Assembly (NCBI GenBank): GCA_003151515.1
Contig: PLXS01000002.1
Coordinates: 94,524 to 158,523 of the forward strand
From: Opitutaceae bacterium
GTDB lineage: Bacteria > Verrucomicrobiota > Verrucomicrobiia > Opitutales > Opitutaceae
Direction of reading: 5' to 3'
Length of the DNA stretch: 64,000 nt
In this document: positions 18,173 through 26,687 of the stretch, one piece after another
Numbering within the stretch: the first letter of the stretch is position 1
How the letters are laid out: each line of letters opens with the position of its first letter
Notes under the pieces: generated by a model
The model's input: the letters and a program-made list of their open reading frames with translations, nothing else
The model's database searches: none
Told to the model about the DNA's origin: nothing
Made by a program: the position numbers and the translations under genes

Positions 18173-18976
18173 TCACATGAAGCCCTTCGCTCGGAGCTTC
18201 TGCATGGCGTTCCTCTCGTGGTGGTCCTGGGCCCTTCCGGACCGCTCGGAGACCCTCGTCACCTTGAGCTCCTCGATGATGTCGCTTATCGACATTGCGT
18301 TGCTGCGGACCGGCTTGGTGATCGGCATGCACCCGAGCGAGCGGTACCGCATGCCGCCGCGCGAGAAGTACATCCCCGGTAGCGGCACCTTCGCGCGCTC
18401 GAGGTAGCGCCAGATGTCTATCTCGGTCCAGTCGAGCAGGGGCTGCACGCGGACGTGCTCGCCCGGTCCCGACTCCGTCGTGAAATGGTTCCAGAACTCG
18501 GGCGGCTGGTCCTTGTAGTCCCACTCGAAGTCGGCGTTGCGCGGCGAGAAGTAGCGCTCCTTGGCCCGCGTCGCGTCTTCGTCGCGGCGGATGCCGGTTA
18601 TCAAAGCGTCGAAACCGTAGTTCGAGAGGCACTGCTGGAGGGCGACCGTCTTTAGCTCATGGGTAACCGTCACGGGGTCGGTTGTCTCGTAGCCGATGCC
18701 CCGGTTGCGCGCCTCCACGTTAACCCAGACCTTCAGGTCAAAGCCGTAGTGCTCCTTCGCCCACGAGCGAAACTCTATCATCTCGGGGAATTCGTAGGTC
18801 GTGTCGATGTGGACCACCGGGAACGGTATGTGTCCGCAGAACGCCTTCTTCGCCAGCCAGACGAGCACGTTCGAGTCCTTGCCCATGGACCAGAGCATCG
18901 CCGGCTTCTCAAAGCCGTGGAACGCCTCGCGCAGGAGGTAGATGCTCTGGGATTCCAGCTCGTCCAGGTGTCTCAT
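18173..18976 (-). CDS. cysD: Sulfate adenylyltransferase subunit 2
   Basis: Catalytic PP-loop (alpha-hydrolase fold) subunit of ATP sulfurylase, forming APS from ATP and sulfate with GTPase help from CysN. 267 aa. The [17 protein letters not shown] motif is the modified PP-loop, and [15 protein letters not shown] plus [11 protein letters not shown] are conserved CysD blocks. The start ATG ([18 protein letters not shown]) matches the usual N-terminus; the open frame further upstream is a shadow of cysH. It lies 14 bp after cysH and 7 bp before cysNC. Confidence 0.95.
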   Translation of the reverse strand: MRHLDELESQSIYLLREAFHGFEKPAMLWSMGKDSNVLVWLAKKAFCGHIPFPVVHIDTTYEFPEMIEFRSWAKEHYGFDLKVWVNVEARNRGIGYETTDPVTVTHELKTVALQQCLSNYGFDALITGIRRDEDATRAKERYFSPRNADFEWDYKDQPPEFWNHFTTESGPGEHVRVQPLLDWTEIDIWRYLERAKVPLPGMYFSRGGMRYRSLGCMPITKPVRSNAMSISDIIEELKVTRVSERSGRAQDHHERNAMQKLRAKGFM

Positions 18977-18990
18977 TTGGGGGTGATCGG

Positions 18991-19719
18991 TCAGATGTCC
19001 GCGCCCGGGTCCGCCTCGTGCAGGCCGCACTCGCGCTTGATCCCGAAGAACCGCGTCTGCTCGGGGCTCATGTCCGCCGCCAGGGGGCGCGTGGTGTGCA
19101 CGTCGCCTATCGAGATGTAGCCCTTCTCCCAGAGCGGGTGGTAGGGCAGGCCGTTTCCCGTAAGGTACCGGTGCACATCGCGGTCCGTCCAGTCCACGAT
19201 GGGCAGCACCTTCGCCCGGCCGTCCTGCATCCCGAAGACGGGCAACCTCTCGCGCGTGCTCGACTGCGCGCGGCGCAGGCCCGCCACCCAGGCCCTCGCG
19301 CCCAGCTCGGCAAGCGCCCGCTGCATGGGCTCGACCTTCACGATGCGGTTGTAGGCGGCGATCCCCTCGGCCCCCTTCTCCCAGAGCCTGCCGTGGCGCG
19401 CCTCGATCCACGCCGGCGACTCGGTGGCGCGGTAAACCCGGAGGTTGAGGCGCAGGCGCTTGGTCAGCTCGTCCGCGAAGCGGTATGTCTCCGGGAAGAG
19501 GTAGCCCGTGTCGACGAACACGACCGGGATGGACGGCGCAAGGCGCGTGGCCATGTGGAGCATCACGGCCGACTGGGCGCCGAAGCTCGTGCTCAAGACG
19601 AGCGAGCTACCGAACAGGTCCAGGGCCCAGACAAAGCGTTCCTGCGCCGAGGCCTTAGACAGATTCCTGTCCGCCGCGGCCGGATCAACCGCGGTGGTCA
19701 CAATTTCCGCAGTCGCCAT
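18991..19719 (-). CDS. cysH: Phosphoadenosine phosphosulfate reductase
   Basis: Thioredoxin-dependent reduction of PAPS to sulfite and PAP; 242 aa. The PP-loop [14 protein letters not shown] is present, as are the [14 protein letters not shown] block and the C-terminal nucleophile in RECGLHE (Cys231). The CC-x(n)-C pairs that hold a 4Fe-4S cluster in APS reductases are absent, so this is the PAPS-specific class, consistent with the APS kinase domain of CysNC. First structural gene of the six-gene operon. Its ATG lies only 3 nt after the stop of a Cys-rich short ORF, and there is no well-spaced Shine-Dalgarno. Confidence 0.93.
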   Translation of the reverse strand: MATAEIVTTAVDPAAADRNLSKASAQERFVWALDLFGSSLVLSTSFGAQSAVMLHMATRLAPSIPVVFVDTGYLFPETYRFADELTKRLRLNLRVYRATESPAWIEARHGRLWEKGAEGIAAYNRIVKVEPMQRALAELGARAWVAGLRRAQSSTRERLPVFGMQDGRAKVLPIVDWTDRDVHRYLTGNGLPYHPLWEKGYISIGDVHTTRPLAADMSPEQTRFFGIKRECGLHEADPGADI

Positions 19720-19722
19720 CTT

Positions 19723-19821
19723 CTAATTGGGGCAGCAGCAGGCGCACGTTTCACACGCGGTTGTCGCCCTTGCCGTTGCGGAAGCCACTTTCATCGAGGT
19801 AGGGGGACCATTCTGCATCAT
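19723..19821 (-). CDS. Candidate cysteine-rich leader peptide upstream of cysH
   Basis: Short ORF ending CETCACCCPN-stop: five Cys codons in an eight-codon window (including three consecutive TGC), then Pro, Asn and TAG. The stop is followed by AAG and then the cysH ATG. Possible starts are ATG codons at 19821, 19818 and 19794 (32, 31 or 23 aa). The same frame stays open to an ATG at 19905, and none of these has a convincing ribosome site. Poly-cysteine upstream ORFs acting as cysteine-responsive attenuators of sulfur operons are known from mycobacteria. The position and composition here suggest the same logic, by inference. The alternative is an untranslated coincidence. Confidence 0.55.
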   Translation of the reverse strand: MMQNGPPTSMKVASATARATTACETCACCCPN

Positions 19822-19956
19822 CCCGCCCGCTTTTACAAGCCCGGCACCCGGGATTCGTGTCATAGGGCAGTCACTAAAAGCGGCAGGGGCCCCCAAAGCC
19901 CGCATTTAATTGCCCCGGGGCGGGTCTTTTGGTCGGCTTCCTGCCGGGGACACACG

Positions 19957-20511
19957 ATGACAACCTATGTTTCCATGATCCGCGGCATCAACGTCGGCGG
20001 TCACGGGGTGGTGAAGATGGACCGCCTGGTCGGGCTCTACGAGGACCTGGGCCTCGAGCAGCCGCGCTCCTACCTGCAGAGCGGCAACGTCGTCTTCGGC
20101 TCCAGGCGGGCGCCGGGATTCGACCACGCGGGCGCGATCGAGCGACGGATCAAGAGCGAGTGCGGCCTTGACGTTGCCGTCGCGGTCCTGACGGCGCGCG
20201 AGATGGCGCGGGCGTTGGAGGCGAACCCCATCGCCCGCCGGCCCGGCGTCGACCCCCGGTTCCTGCACGCGACCTTCGTCATGGGCCGCGAGGGCCCGCT
20301 CTCCCTCGAGGGAGCCCCGCTTCCCCTCCTGCCCGGCGAGGACGCGGTCCTCGTCGGCCGCGTGGTGTACCTGTATTGCCCGAATGGTTACGGAGTGTCC
20401 AAGATAAACAACACCTTCTTCGAGCGCAGGCTGCGCGCGCGGGCGACGACGCGCAACTGGAACACGGTGACGGCGCTGGAGAGGATGGCGCGGGGGGAGC
20501 CCCCGGCGTGA
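19957..20511 (+). CDS. DUF1697 family protein
   Basis: 184 aa, cytosolic. The opening TYVSMIRGINVGGHGVVKMD and the LQSGNVVFGS block are diagnostic of DUF1697, a widespread family of unknown biochemical role with a small alpha/beta fold. The C-terminus (YCPNGYGVSKINNTFFER and TRNWNTVTALERM) also matches the family. The start was chosen at the ATG after a GC-rich divergent spacer; the long upstream open frame is a shadow of cysH. Its stop overlaps the GTG start of the VOC gene (GTGA), so the two are coupled. Confidence 0.92.
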   Translation: MTTYVSMIRGINVGGHGVVKMDRLVGLYEDLGLEQPRSYLQSGNVVFGSRRAPGFDHAGAIERRIKSECGLDVAVAVLTAREMARALEANPIARRPGVDPRFLHATFVMGREGPLSLEGAPLPLLPGEDAVLVGRVVYLYCPNGYGVSKINNTFFERRLRARATTRNWNTVTALERMARGEPPA

Positions 20512-20912
20512 GGCGCGAGATCGCATGCGTCTCGCTCCTGGTGCGGGACTACGACGAGGCGATCGGCTTCTACACCGGGGCGCTCGGCTTCCGCGTCGCC
20601 GAGGATGCGCCGAGGGGCCATGGCGGCAGATGGGTCGTCCTCGCGCCCCCGGGGCCGGGCGGGTGCCACCTGCTGCTCGCCAAGGCCAAGAACGCGCAGG
20701 AGGCCGCGGCGGTCGGCCGCCAGGCGGGGGGCCGCGTGTTCCTGTTCCTGCACACCGACGACTTCGAAAGGGACCACCGGGAGATGATCTCGCGGGGGGT
20801 GAGGTTCAACGAGGACCCGCGCCGCGAGGAATACGGCACGGTCGCGGTCTTCGAGGACCTCTACGGAAACACGTGGGACCTGATCATGCCCACGGGCCCC
20901 GCGACGGGCTGA
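20508..20912 (+). CDS. VOC (glyoxalase/bleomycin-resistance) family protein
   Basis: 134 aa with a GTG start inside a GTGA overlap with the preceding gene; the G-rich stretch just upstream can serve as ribosome-binding site. The pattern ACVSLLVRDYDEAIGFYTGALGF at the start and VAVFEDLYGNTWDLIMP at the end is that of single-domain vicinal-oxygen-chelate proteins. Metal ligands typical of glyoxalase I are only partly recognisable, so the reaction is unknown. Likely cytosolic. Confidence 0.88.
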   Translation: MRREIACVSLLVRDYDEAIGFYTGALGFRVAEDAPRGHGGRWVVLAPPGPGGCHLLLAKAKNAQEAAAVGRQAGGRVFLFLHTDDFERDHREMISRGVRFNEDPRREEYGTVAVFEDLYGNTWDLIMPTGPATG

Positions 20913-21030
20913 GGCCCCGGCCACCGGAGCCGGAAAAGAAGGACCGCGCTTGCCCCCGGCCGCCAACGAGCTTTGCTACTGGCGAACCCCGGGCGCCGTG
21001 CCCGCCGCCCGATGAAATCCCCCATCCGCC

Positions 21031-22176
21031 ATGACCAAGCATGCACCCCGAAGCCATGAACCTGTCCACTCCCGCCGCACGTTCGTCAGGAACATGGCGC
21101 TCGGCGCTGCACTCGTCGGGGGCGGCGCCGCGCGGGCCCTCGCAGCGGAGCTCGCGGAGGCCACCAAGGGCGGCGAGAGAAAGCTCGGGGTCGCCCTCAT
21201 GGGCCTCGGCCTCTACTCGCGCGGCCAGCTAGGGCCGGGGCTTCGCCTGACGAAGACCTGCAGGCTGGCCGGCGTGATCACGGGCTCGCGTGAGAAGGGG
21301 GAGGCGTGGAGCCGCGAGTACGGTTTTCCGGAGAAGAACATCTGGAACTACGACCGAATCCATGAGATCGCCGGCAACCCCGACATCGACATCATCTATG
21401 TCGTCACGCCCAACGGGCTGCACGCGGAGCATACGATCAGGTCGGCCGGGGCGGGCAAGCACGTGATCTGCGAGAAGCCGATGGCGAACAGCGTCTCCGA
21501 CTGCGACGCGATGATCGCGGCGTGCGCCAAGGCGAACGTCATGCTTTCGATCGGCTACCGCCTGGCGTTCGACCCGCACCACATCGAGCTCGACCGCGCC
21601 GCGCGGGAGAAGGACTTCGGCGCCCTCACGAGGCTCTCGGGCGAGGACAGCTGGAGGTTCACGACAAGGGCCTGGCGCATCGAGAAGGCGCTCTCGGGGG
21701 GCGGCCCGCTCATGGATGTCGGCATCTACGTCATCCAGGCGGCCTGCCGCGCTGCCATGGCCCAGCCGGTCGCGATAACGGCGCGCGAGCTTCCCAAGAC
21801 GAGGCCCGAGCTCTTCAACGAGGTCGAGGAGGCGATCGAGTGGACGATGGAGTTCCCCGGGGGCGTGGCCTGCAGGGGCTCCTCGAGCTACTCAAGGAAC
21901 AACAACTTCTTCCTGGCCGAGGGAGACAAGGGCTGGATCAGGATCGAGCCGGCCTTCGGCTACGGAGGGCTCGAGGTCACGACCTCGCGCGGGCCACTGT
22001 CCATCCCCCCCGTGCCCCAGCAGTCGCTGCAGATGGACGACTTCGCCTCGTGCATCCTGACAGGCCGCCAGACCCCCGTGCCCGGCTCCATGGGCCGGGA
22101 CCACATGGCGATCATTGAGGCCATCTACCGCTCCGCGGCCGATGGAGGGCGCCGGGTCCTGGTGCAGCGCGCCTGA
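21031..22176 (+). CDS. Tat-exported Gfo/Idh/MocA family oxidoreductase
   Basis: 381 aa. A twin-arginine signal (SRRTFVRNMALGAALVGGG, cleavage after about residue 39) precedes an NAD(P)-binding Rossmann domain (GVALMGLGLYSRGQLGPGL) and the family motif CEKPMANSVSDCDAMI. A C-terminal alpha/beta substrate domain follows. Overall it resembles glucose-fructose oxidoreductase-like periplasmic enzymes, which carry tightly bound NADP and are exported folded. The substrate is probably a sugar or sugar derivative, not determinable here. It lies 78 bp before another Tat-exported protein, a clan GH-A hydrolase. Confidence 0.9.
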   Translation: MTKHAPRSHEPVHSRRTFVRNMALGAALVGGGAARALAAELAEATKGGERKLGVALMGLGLYSRGQLGPGLRLTKTCRLAGVITGSREKGEAWSREYGFPEKNIWNYDRIHEIAGNPDIDIIYVVTPNGLHAEHTIRSAGAGKHVICEKPMANSVSDCDAMIAACAKANVMLSIGYRLAFDPHHIELDRAAREKDFGALTRLSGEDSWRFTTRAWRIEKALSGGGPLMDVGIYVIQAACRAAMAQPVAITARELPKTRPELFNEVEEAIEWTMEFPGGVACRGSSSYSRNNNFFLAEGDKGWIRIEPAFGYGGLEVTTSRGPLSIPPVPQQSLQMDDFASCILTGRQTPVPGSMGRDHMAIIEAIYRSAADGGRRVLVQRA

Positions 22177-22254
22177 TCGGGACGCCGGCGGGCGGGGGCG
22201 CAACCGCAGGCCGGTCGGTCGCGTTAGGGCTTCTACAATCCGGCGACGCATCCT

Positions 22255-23871
22255 ATGAATGAGCCCATCTCACGCAGGCAGTTCCTGATGGGATCAACAT
22301 TGGCCACCTCAACCCTGCTTGCCCGCGGCGCATCAGCCCCTTTTCCGACCGGCGAGGGGCCGGCCGCGGGCGCGGCCGCGGACCTTGCAGCGGATACGGT
22401 CTCGATCGACCTCACCGGCCGGATGGTCCACCAGATGCAGAGCGGCGTCGGCGCCTCGTGGCAGTCGATCGTGTATCCGACTGTCGGGCACGGGGGCAGC
22501 GGATTCGGCGGGACGCCGCCCGTCATCCCCCGGCATTCGGCGCTTTGGAAGTCCATCGAGCGGCATGCGGAGTGGCTTGGCCTCAAGTTCATCCGGGCCG
22601 AGATGGACTGGCGCCAGTGGCAGCCCGAAAAGGGGCGCCTCACCTTCGACTCGCCGGAGATGGCGATCCTCGAGCGCATCCTCTCGTGGGCCCAGGGCCA
22701 CGGAAGCGACGTCCTGCTGCAGTGCATGTGGCCCAACGTCGAGTGGCTGGCCTTCCCCGAGTACCGCCGCGACCCCGCGCTCGTGCAGGCCTCGGCGCCT
22801 TGCGACCTCGATGCGCTTGCGCAGGGGTGGGTGACGCTCCTGACGGAGCTTGTCGGCAGGCGCGGGCACAGCTGCATCCGCTGGATACACCTCGTGAACG
22901 AGCCCAACTTCTACTGGTGGCTCGTGCCGCCCGACACCGGCGCCGACCAGGACCGCCGGCGCCAGACCCTTTACCTCGCGGAGGCCCTTCGCGCCGTCAG
23001 GGCCGCCGTGCGCGCGGCCGGCCTGCCCGTGAGGGTCATGGGGCCGGGCTGGACCGACCTGCCGATACTTGAAGGGCTGGCCGGCGAGCCCTGGTGGCCC
23101 CACGTCGACGACGTGGACTTCCACTGTTACGGCGCCTGCTACGACTGGGAGGACCCCACGGCGATGCCGGCGTCATGGGCCTTCCGGATGGGAGAGCGCC
23201 TCGGCGCGACCCTGCCTGGGTACCGCGAGGAGACGGCCAAGTCGGGCCGCGGGCTCTTCATCACCGAGTTCGGCTCGCAGATCTACGGCTGGAAGGCGGA
23301 CGACCCCGCCCCCGGCAGCTTCAAGTCCTCGCTCAAGGACACCGAGTTCCTGGTGCGCGCCCTGAACATGGGCATCGACGGCGCCAACCACTGGAGCTTC
23401 ACAAACCGCGGCGACATGGACGGCCAGTGGCAGTTCGTGGAGACCTGGGACCGCGCCTGGAAGCAGTGGCTTGAAAGCGCCGTCCCCCACCGCGACTCGT
23501 ATTTCGTCCTTGGGCTGGCGACGCGCCACATCCCGCACAGAGCGCGGGTCATGGAGGCCGCGGTGCGCGGCGGCGGAGTCGAGGGCCGCCAGCGCGTGTG
23601 GGCGAGCGCCCTGCGCAGCCCGAAGGACTCGAGCCTCACGCTGCTGATCGTCAACGACGCCGAGCGGTCCTGGCCCCTGCGCATCTCGCTCCCCGGCCAA
23701 CAGGGCGGCCTTGCCAAGATCTCCTCGACGGCGGGGGCACGGCCGGAGGCGATCCTGCATTACACACCGGTTGCATTAGCGGGGGCGGCGGCCGAGGTGA
23801 ACCTGGAGCCCTTCAGCCTTACCGTGCTTACCGATACCCCGCTTTCCCCGGATGGTCCCGGGCGTTGGTAA
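22255..23871 (+). CDS. Tat-exported clan GH-A glycoside hydrolase (GH5/GH39-like)
   Basis: 538 aa. N-terminal RR signal (SRRQFLMGSTLATSTLLARG), then a TIM-barrel hydrolase. The probable acid/base Glu is in WIHLVNEPNFYWW and the probable nucleophile Glu in RGLFITEFGSQIYG, the strand-4 and strand-7 positions of clan GH-A. A beta-sandwich-like C-terminal ~100 residues follows (SLTLLIVNDAERSWPLRI). The specific family cannot be decided by eye. Genomic context (Gfo/Idh upstream, GH5 and GH127 elsewhere) points to polysaccharide degradation in the periplasm. Confidence 0.8.
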   Translation: MNEPISRRQFLMGSTLATSTLLARGASAPFPTGEGPAAGAAADLAADTVSIDLTGRMVHQMQSGVGASWQSIVYPTVGHGGSGFGGTPPVIPRHSALWKSIERHAEWLGLKFIRAEMDWRQWQPEKGRLTFDSPEMAILERILSWAQGHGSDVLLQCMWPNVEWLAFPEYRRDPALVQASAPCDLDALAQGWVTLLTELVGRRGHSCIRWIHLVNEPNFYWWLVPPDTGADQDRRRQTLYLAEALRAVRAAVRAAGLPVRVMGPGWTDLPILEGLAGEPWWPHVDDVDFHCYGACYDWEDPTAMPASWAFRMGERLGATLPGYREETAKSGRGLFITEFGSQIYGWKADDPAPGSFKSSLKDTEFLVRALNMGIDGANHWSFTNRGDMDGQWQFVETWDRAWKQWLESAVPHRDSYFVLGLATRHIPHRARVMEAAVRGGGVEGRQRVWASALRSPKDSSLTLLIVNDAERSWPLRISLPGQQGGLAKISSTAGARPEAILHYTPVALAGAAAEVNLEPFSLTVLTDTPLSPDGPGRW

Positions 23872-23931
23872 ACGGGTCCGCGGCCCCGGCGAGGGTGTGA
23901 ATAACTCGGTAAGGGGCGTTCCTGTGCGTAT

Positions 23932-23960
23932 TTGTAACATGCAATGCGCCATTCTAGCAT
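23932..23960 (+). promoter_or_regulatory. Candidate sigma-70-like promoter of phoH
   Basis: TTGTAA (23932-23937) and TAGCAT (23955-23960) are separated by 17 bp, each matching four of six consensus positions. They lie in a locally AT-rich stretch just upstream of the phoH start region. Transcription would begin near 23967, giving a very short leader for the ATG at 23976 or ~48 nt for the ATG at 24015. Confidence 0.4.
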
Positions 23961-23975
23961 CGACAAAAGAAACTA

Positions 23976-25547
23976 ATGGTGCATGGTTACTCACAGGATA
24001 TTCCCAAACAATCGATGGAACACCTGCGCGGGGCTACCGCCCTTCATTCGCGGATCCGGGTTACGCCAAAGGTTAAGACATTCGTGCTGGATACGAATGT
24101 TCTGATTCACGATCCGCAATCGATTTACAAATTCCAGGAGAACAACCTGGCGATTCCTGTCGAGGTCCTCGAGGAGCTCGACTCGATCAAGACGGAGCAG
24201 TCCACCGAGCGCGGGCGCAACGCGCGGCGGGTTCACCGGATCCTCCAGGAGCTCCTGCCCGACTCGCGCTCGATGCACGAGGGCGTGGAGCTGCCGAACG
24301 GCGGCACGCTCTCCGTGATCATCAACCCCTACCTGGCGGAGCCGAACAGGCGCTCGCCGGCCATGGACAGGCTAAGGGCGATCCTTCCGGACCTCTCGAA
24401 GAAGGACAACCGCATCATCGCCTCGGCGCTGTTCGTCCAGGAGCAGTACCCGCCGCCCACGATACTGGTCACCAAGGACGTGAACGTGCAGCTGAAGGCG
24501 CGCGCGGTCGGGCTCGAGTCCGAGGACTACCTCAACGACAAGGTCCCGGAGGACGCCGAGGAGGCGAGCTACCGGGAACTGCCGCTCACGATCTACGAGC
24601 TGCAGCGGTTCTGCTCCGAGGGAGAGTTCGAGCTGGACGCGAAGAGCGCGCGCAGCCTCTACCTGAACGAGTACGTCCTGCTGCGCTCCGACGAGGGGAA
24701 GACGATGCCGGCGCGCTACTACGGGGATGGGATCGTGCGCCGCCTCAAGATACCGGAGTACGTGAAGGCGCCGGGCGGAATCCCGATCCGGGCCCGCAAC
24801 CTTGAGCAGCAGTTCCTCATGGACGCGCTCCTCGACGACGGCATCCACATGCTCACCTGCTTCGGGAAGGCCGGGACGGGCAAGACGCTGCTTTCGACGG
24901 CGTGCGCGCTGCACCAGACCTACGACGAGAACTCCCGCTACGACGGGGTGTCGATCTCCCGCCCGGTGATCTCCCTGGGCAAGGACATCGGTTTCCTCCC
25001 GGGCACCCTCGACGAGAAGATGAAGCCGTGGCTTCAGCCGTATTACGACGCGCTCGAGGTCCTCATCCCCTCCAAGCCCCCCAAGGAGCCGCAGTTCCTG
25101 TCGAAGAAGGTCTCCAAGAAGAGACACCGCAAGCGCGAGGACATGATGGCGGTCATGAACCCGCCCCAGCTGAACGGGGGCTACAACGGGCATTCCCAGG
25201 CGGGGCTCGTGAAGCCCTACGAGAGACTGCTCAAGAGCGGCCTCGTGGAGATAGAGGCCCTCTGCTTCATCCGCGGCCGATCGATCGCCAGGCGCTTCTT
25301 CATCCTGGACGAGGCCCAACAGCTCACCCCGCACGAGGTGAAGACGGTCATCACCCGCATCTCGGAGGGCTCAAAGATCATCCTGATCGGCGATCCGGCA
25401 CAGATCGACAACCCCTATGTCGACTCCCGCAGCAACGGCCTCGTCTACTGCCACAACCGCATGAAGGGCCAGGCGATCGCCGCGCACGTGAAGCTGGTGA
25501 AGGGCGAACGCTCCAGGCTTGCCGAGCTAGCCGCCGACCTGCTTTAG
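23976..25547 (+). CDS. PIN-PhoH fusion protein (PhoH2-type ATPase/RNA helicase-nuclease)
   Basis: 523 aa. Residues ~33-170 form a PIN nuclease domain (TFVLDTNVLIHDP with Asp39 and Asp46; KKDNRIIASAL). Residues ~270-523 form the PhoH P-loop ATPase, with Walker A CFGKAGTGKT near 297-304, Walker B FFILDEAQ near 440-447, and ILIGDPAQIDNP. PhoH2-type proteins have been reported as ATP-dependent RNA-unwinding RNases. An insert (LSKKVSKKRHRKRE) near residue 375 is basic and may bind RNA. A second possible start is ATG 24015, which would drop 13 poorly conserved residues. Its 3' end overlaps the convergent DUF6580 gene by 21 bp. Confidence 0.93.
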   Translation: MVHGYSQDIPKQSMEHLRGATALHSRIRVTPKVKTFVLDTNVLIHDPQSIYKFQENNLAIPVEVLEELDSIKTEQSTERGRNARRVHRILQELLPDSRSMHEGVELPNGGTLSVIINPYLAEPNRRSPAMDRLRAILPDLSKKDNRIIASALFVQEQYPPPTILVTKDVNVQLKARAVGLESEDYLNDKVPEDAEEASYRELPLTIYELQRFCSEGEFELDAKSARSLYLNEYVLLRSDEGKTMPARYYGDGIVRRLKIPEYVKAPGGIPIRARNLEQQFLMDALLDDGIHMLTCFGKAGTGKTLLSTACALHQTYDENSRYDGVSISRPVISLGKDIGFLPGTLDEKMKPWLQPYYDALEVLIPSKPPKEPQFLSKKVSKKRHRKREDMMAVMNPPQLNGGYNGHSQAGLVKPYERLLKSGLVEIEALCFIRGRSIARRFFILDEAQQLTPHEVKTVITRISEGSKIILIGDPAQIDNPYVDSRSNGLVYCHNRMKGQAIAAHVKLVKGERSRLAELAADLL

Positions 25548-26108
25548 GCGCAGCAGGCTCGCCTCGCCTCTGCGAAGCAGGGCGTACTCGACGGCCAGCG
25601 AGAAGCCCGCCGTGAAGAGGAGGTCGCTCAGGAGCGTGTTGCGGAAGAAGAAGAGCGTCGGGTAGTACTGCGGGTGGCCGACCGTCACGGCCTGCCACCA
25701 TCCGGAGGCGTCGTGGGCATAACCCGCGTCGCCGATCCACGAGACGGTGTTCGTCACGAGGTAGAACAGCACCGAGCCGGCGAGCGCGCCCCCGAGCAGG
25801 TTGAGCCAGTTTCGGCGGCGCGAGACCGCGACGCCGATGCCGAGCGCCGCGGCGAAGCACAGCATCCGGACTAGCGCGCCCTGCGCGCTCCAGCTGTAAT
25901 GGTAGACGGCGGCATAGTACCGGTCGATGTAGAGGTCCGAGACCAGCACAGCGGCGAACGGCGCAGCCCACAGCCACCCCCTGCGGAAGTAGGCTCCCGC
26001 GCAGAACGCGAGCGCCATGACCGGCGAGAAATTGCTCAGGGCGGGGACATAAAGGATGAACACGCGCCATGCGGCGGCAAGGACGAGGGCGAGGATCGCA
26101 AGTGGCAT
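25527..26108 (-). CDS. DUF6580 family integral membrane protein
   Basis: 193 aa from ATG 26108, with about five or six transmembrane helices. The block FSPVMALAFCAGAYFRRGWL followed by PFAAVLVSDL is typical of DUF6580 (ECF-transporter S-component-like) proteins. The loop WIGDAGYAHDASGWWQA is also family-like. Substrate unknown. An ATG 36 nt upstream (26144) is possible but adds charged residues before the first helix. It lies downstream of, and in the same direction as, the adenosyltransferase/deformylase pair, 48 bp away. Confidence 0.82.
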   Translation of the reverse strand: MPLAILALVLAAAWRVFILYVPALSNFSPVMALAFCAGAYFRRGWLWAAPFAAVLVSDLYIDRYYAAVYHYSWSAQGALVRMLCFAAALGIGVAVSRRRNWLNLLGGALAGSVLFYLVTNTVSWIGDAGYAHDASGWWQAVTVGHPQYYPTLFFFRNTLLSDLLFTAGFSLAVEYALLRRGEASLLRLKQVGG

Positions 26109-26156
26109 GGGGGTGACGATACGCGGGGCGCGCCGGGGTTTCAAGCCTGCCCGCTT

Positions 26157-26687
26157 TCAGTCCCGGGGCTCGGCGGCCCTCGCCATGAGCCAAAGGACGT
26201 CCGAGAGCCTGTTCGTCCACTGCATGAGAAGGGGCCGAACGCCGCCGCCGCCGCCGGTCTGCGCCACCAGGCGCCGCTCGGCGCGCCGCGCGGCGACCCG
26301 CGCGCGGTCGAGGGCGAGCGCCTCCGGTGTTCCCCCGGGCGTCGCCCAGCCCTCCATGTGCGGGGCCCTGGATTCGAGGGCCTCAAGGGCCTTGTCGAGG
26401 CGGTCGAGGTCCTCCTGGGCGAGCCGGGCGTAGCGCCTCCTCGCCTTGCCGGAGTCCTCCTCGCCCGTGCCGGCCACCTCGCCCATCACGGCGACGAGGG
26501 AGGACTGGATGGCCCGCAGCAGCTCGCGGGCCTCCTGGTCGCCGGCCAGCATCCGCGCCGCCCCGATCTCGACGTTGAGCTCGTCGAAGGCCCCCAGGGC
26601 CTCGATCCGGGGGTGGTCCTTCGGGACCCTCCCGCCGTTCAGGAGACCCGTCGTCCCGTCGTCGCCCCGGCGAGTCGCGATGCTCAC
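26157..26687 (-). CDS. Cob(I)yrinic acid a,c-diamide adenosyltransferase (PduO-type ATR)
   Basis: 176 aa with a GTG start coupled to def by a GTGA overlap. Transfers the 5'-deoxyadenosyl group of ATP to cob(I)alamin, making coenzyme B12. The N-terminus SIATRRGDDGTTGLLNGGR is the ATP-binding motif, and MQWTNRLSDVLWLMAR is the conserved helix of PduO-type enzymes. It implies the organism uses or scavenges adenosylcobalamin. No B12 riboswitch or other cobalamin gene is visible near it. Confidence 0.9.
   Translation of the reverse strand: MSIATRRGDDGTTGLLNGGRVPKDHPRIEALGAFDELNVEIGAARMLAGDQEARELLRAIQSSLVAVMGEVAGTGEEDSGKARRRYARLAQEDLDRLDKALEALESRAPHMEGWATPGGTPEALALDRARVAARRAERRLVAQTGGGGGVRPLLMQWTNRLSDVLWLMARAAEPRD

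Noticed and set aside
19720..19956. SAM or other known riboswitch in the cysH leader
   Set aside because: No SAM-I/II/IV conserved core was found; the only distinctive feature is the Cys-rich short ORF.
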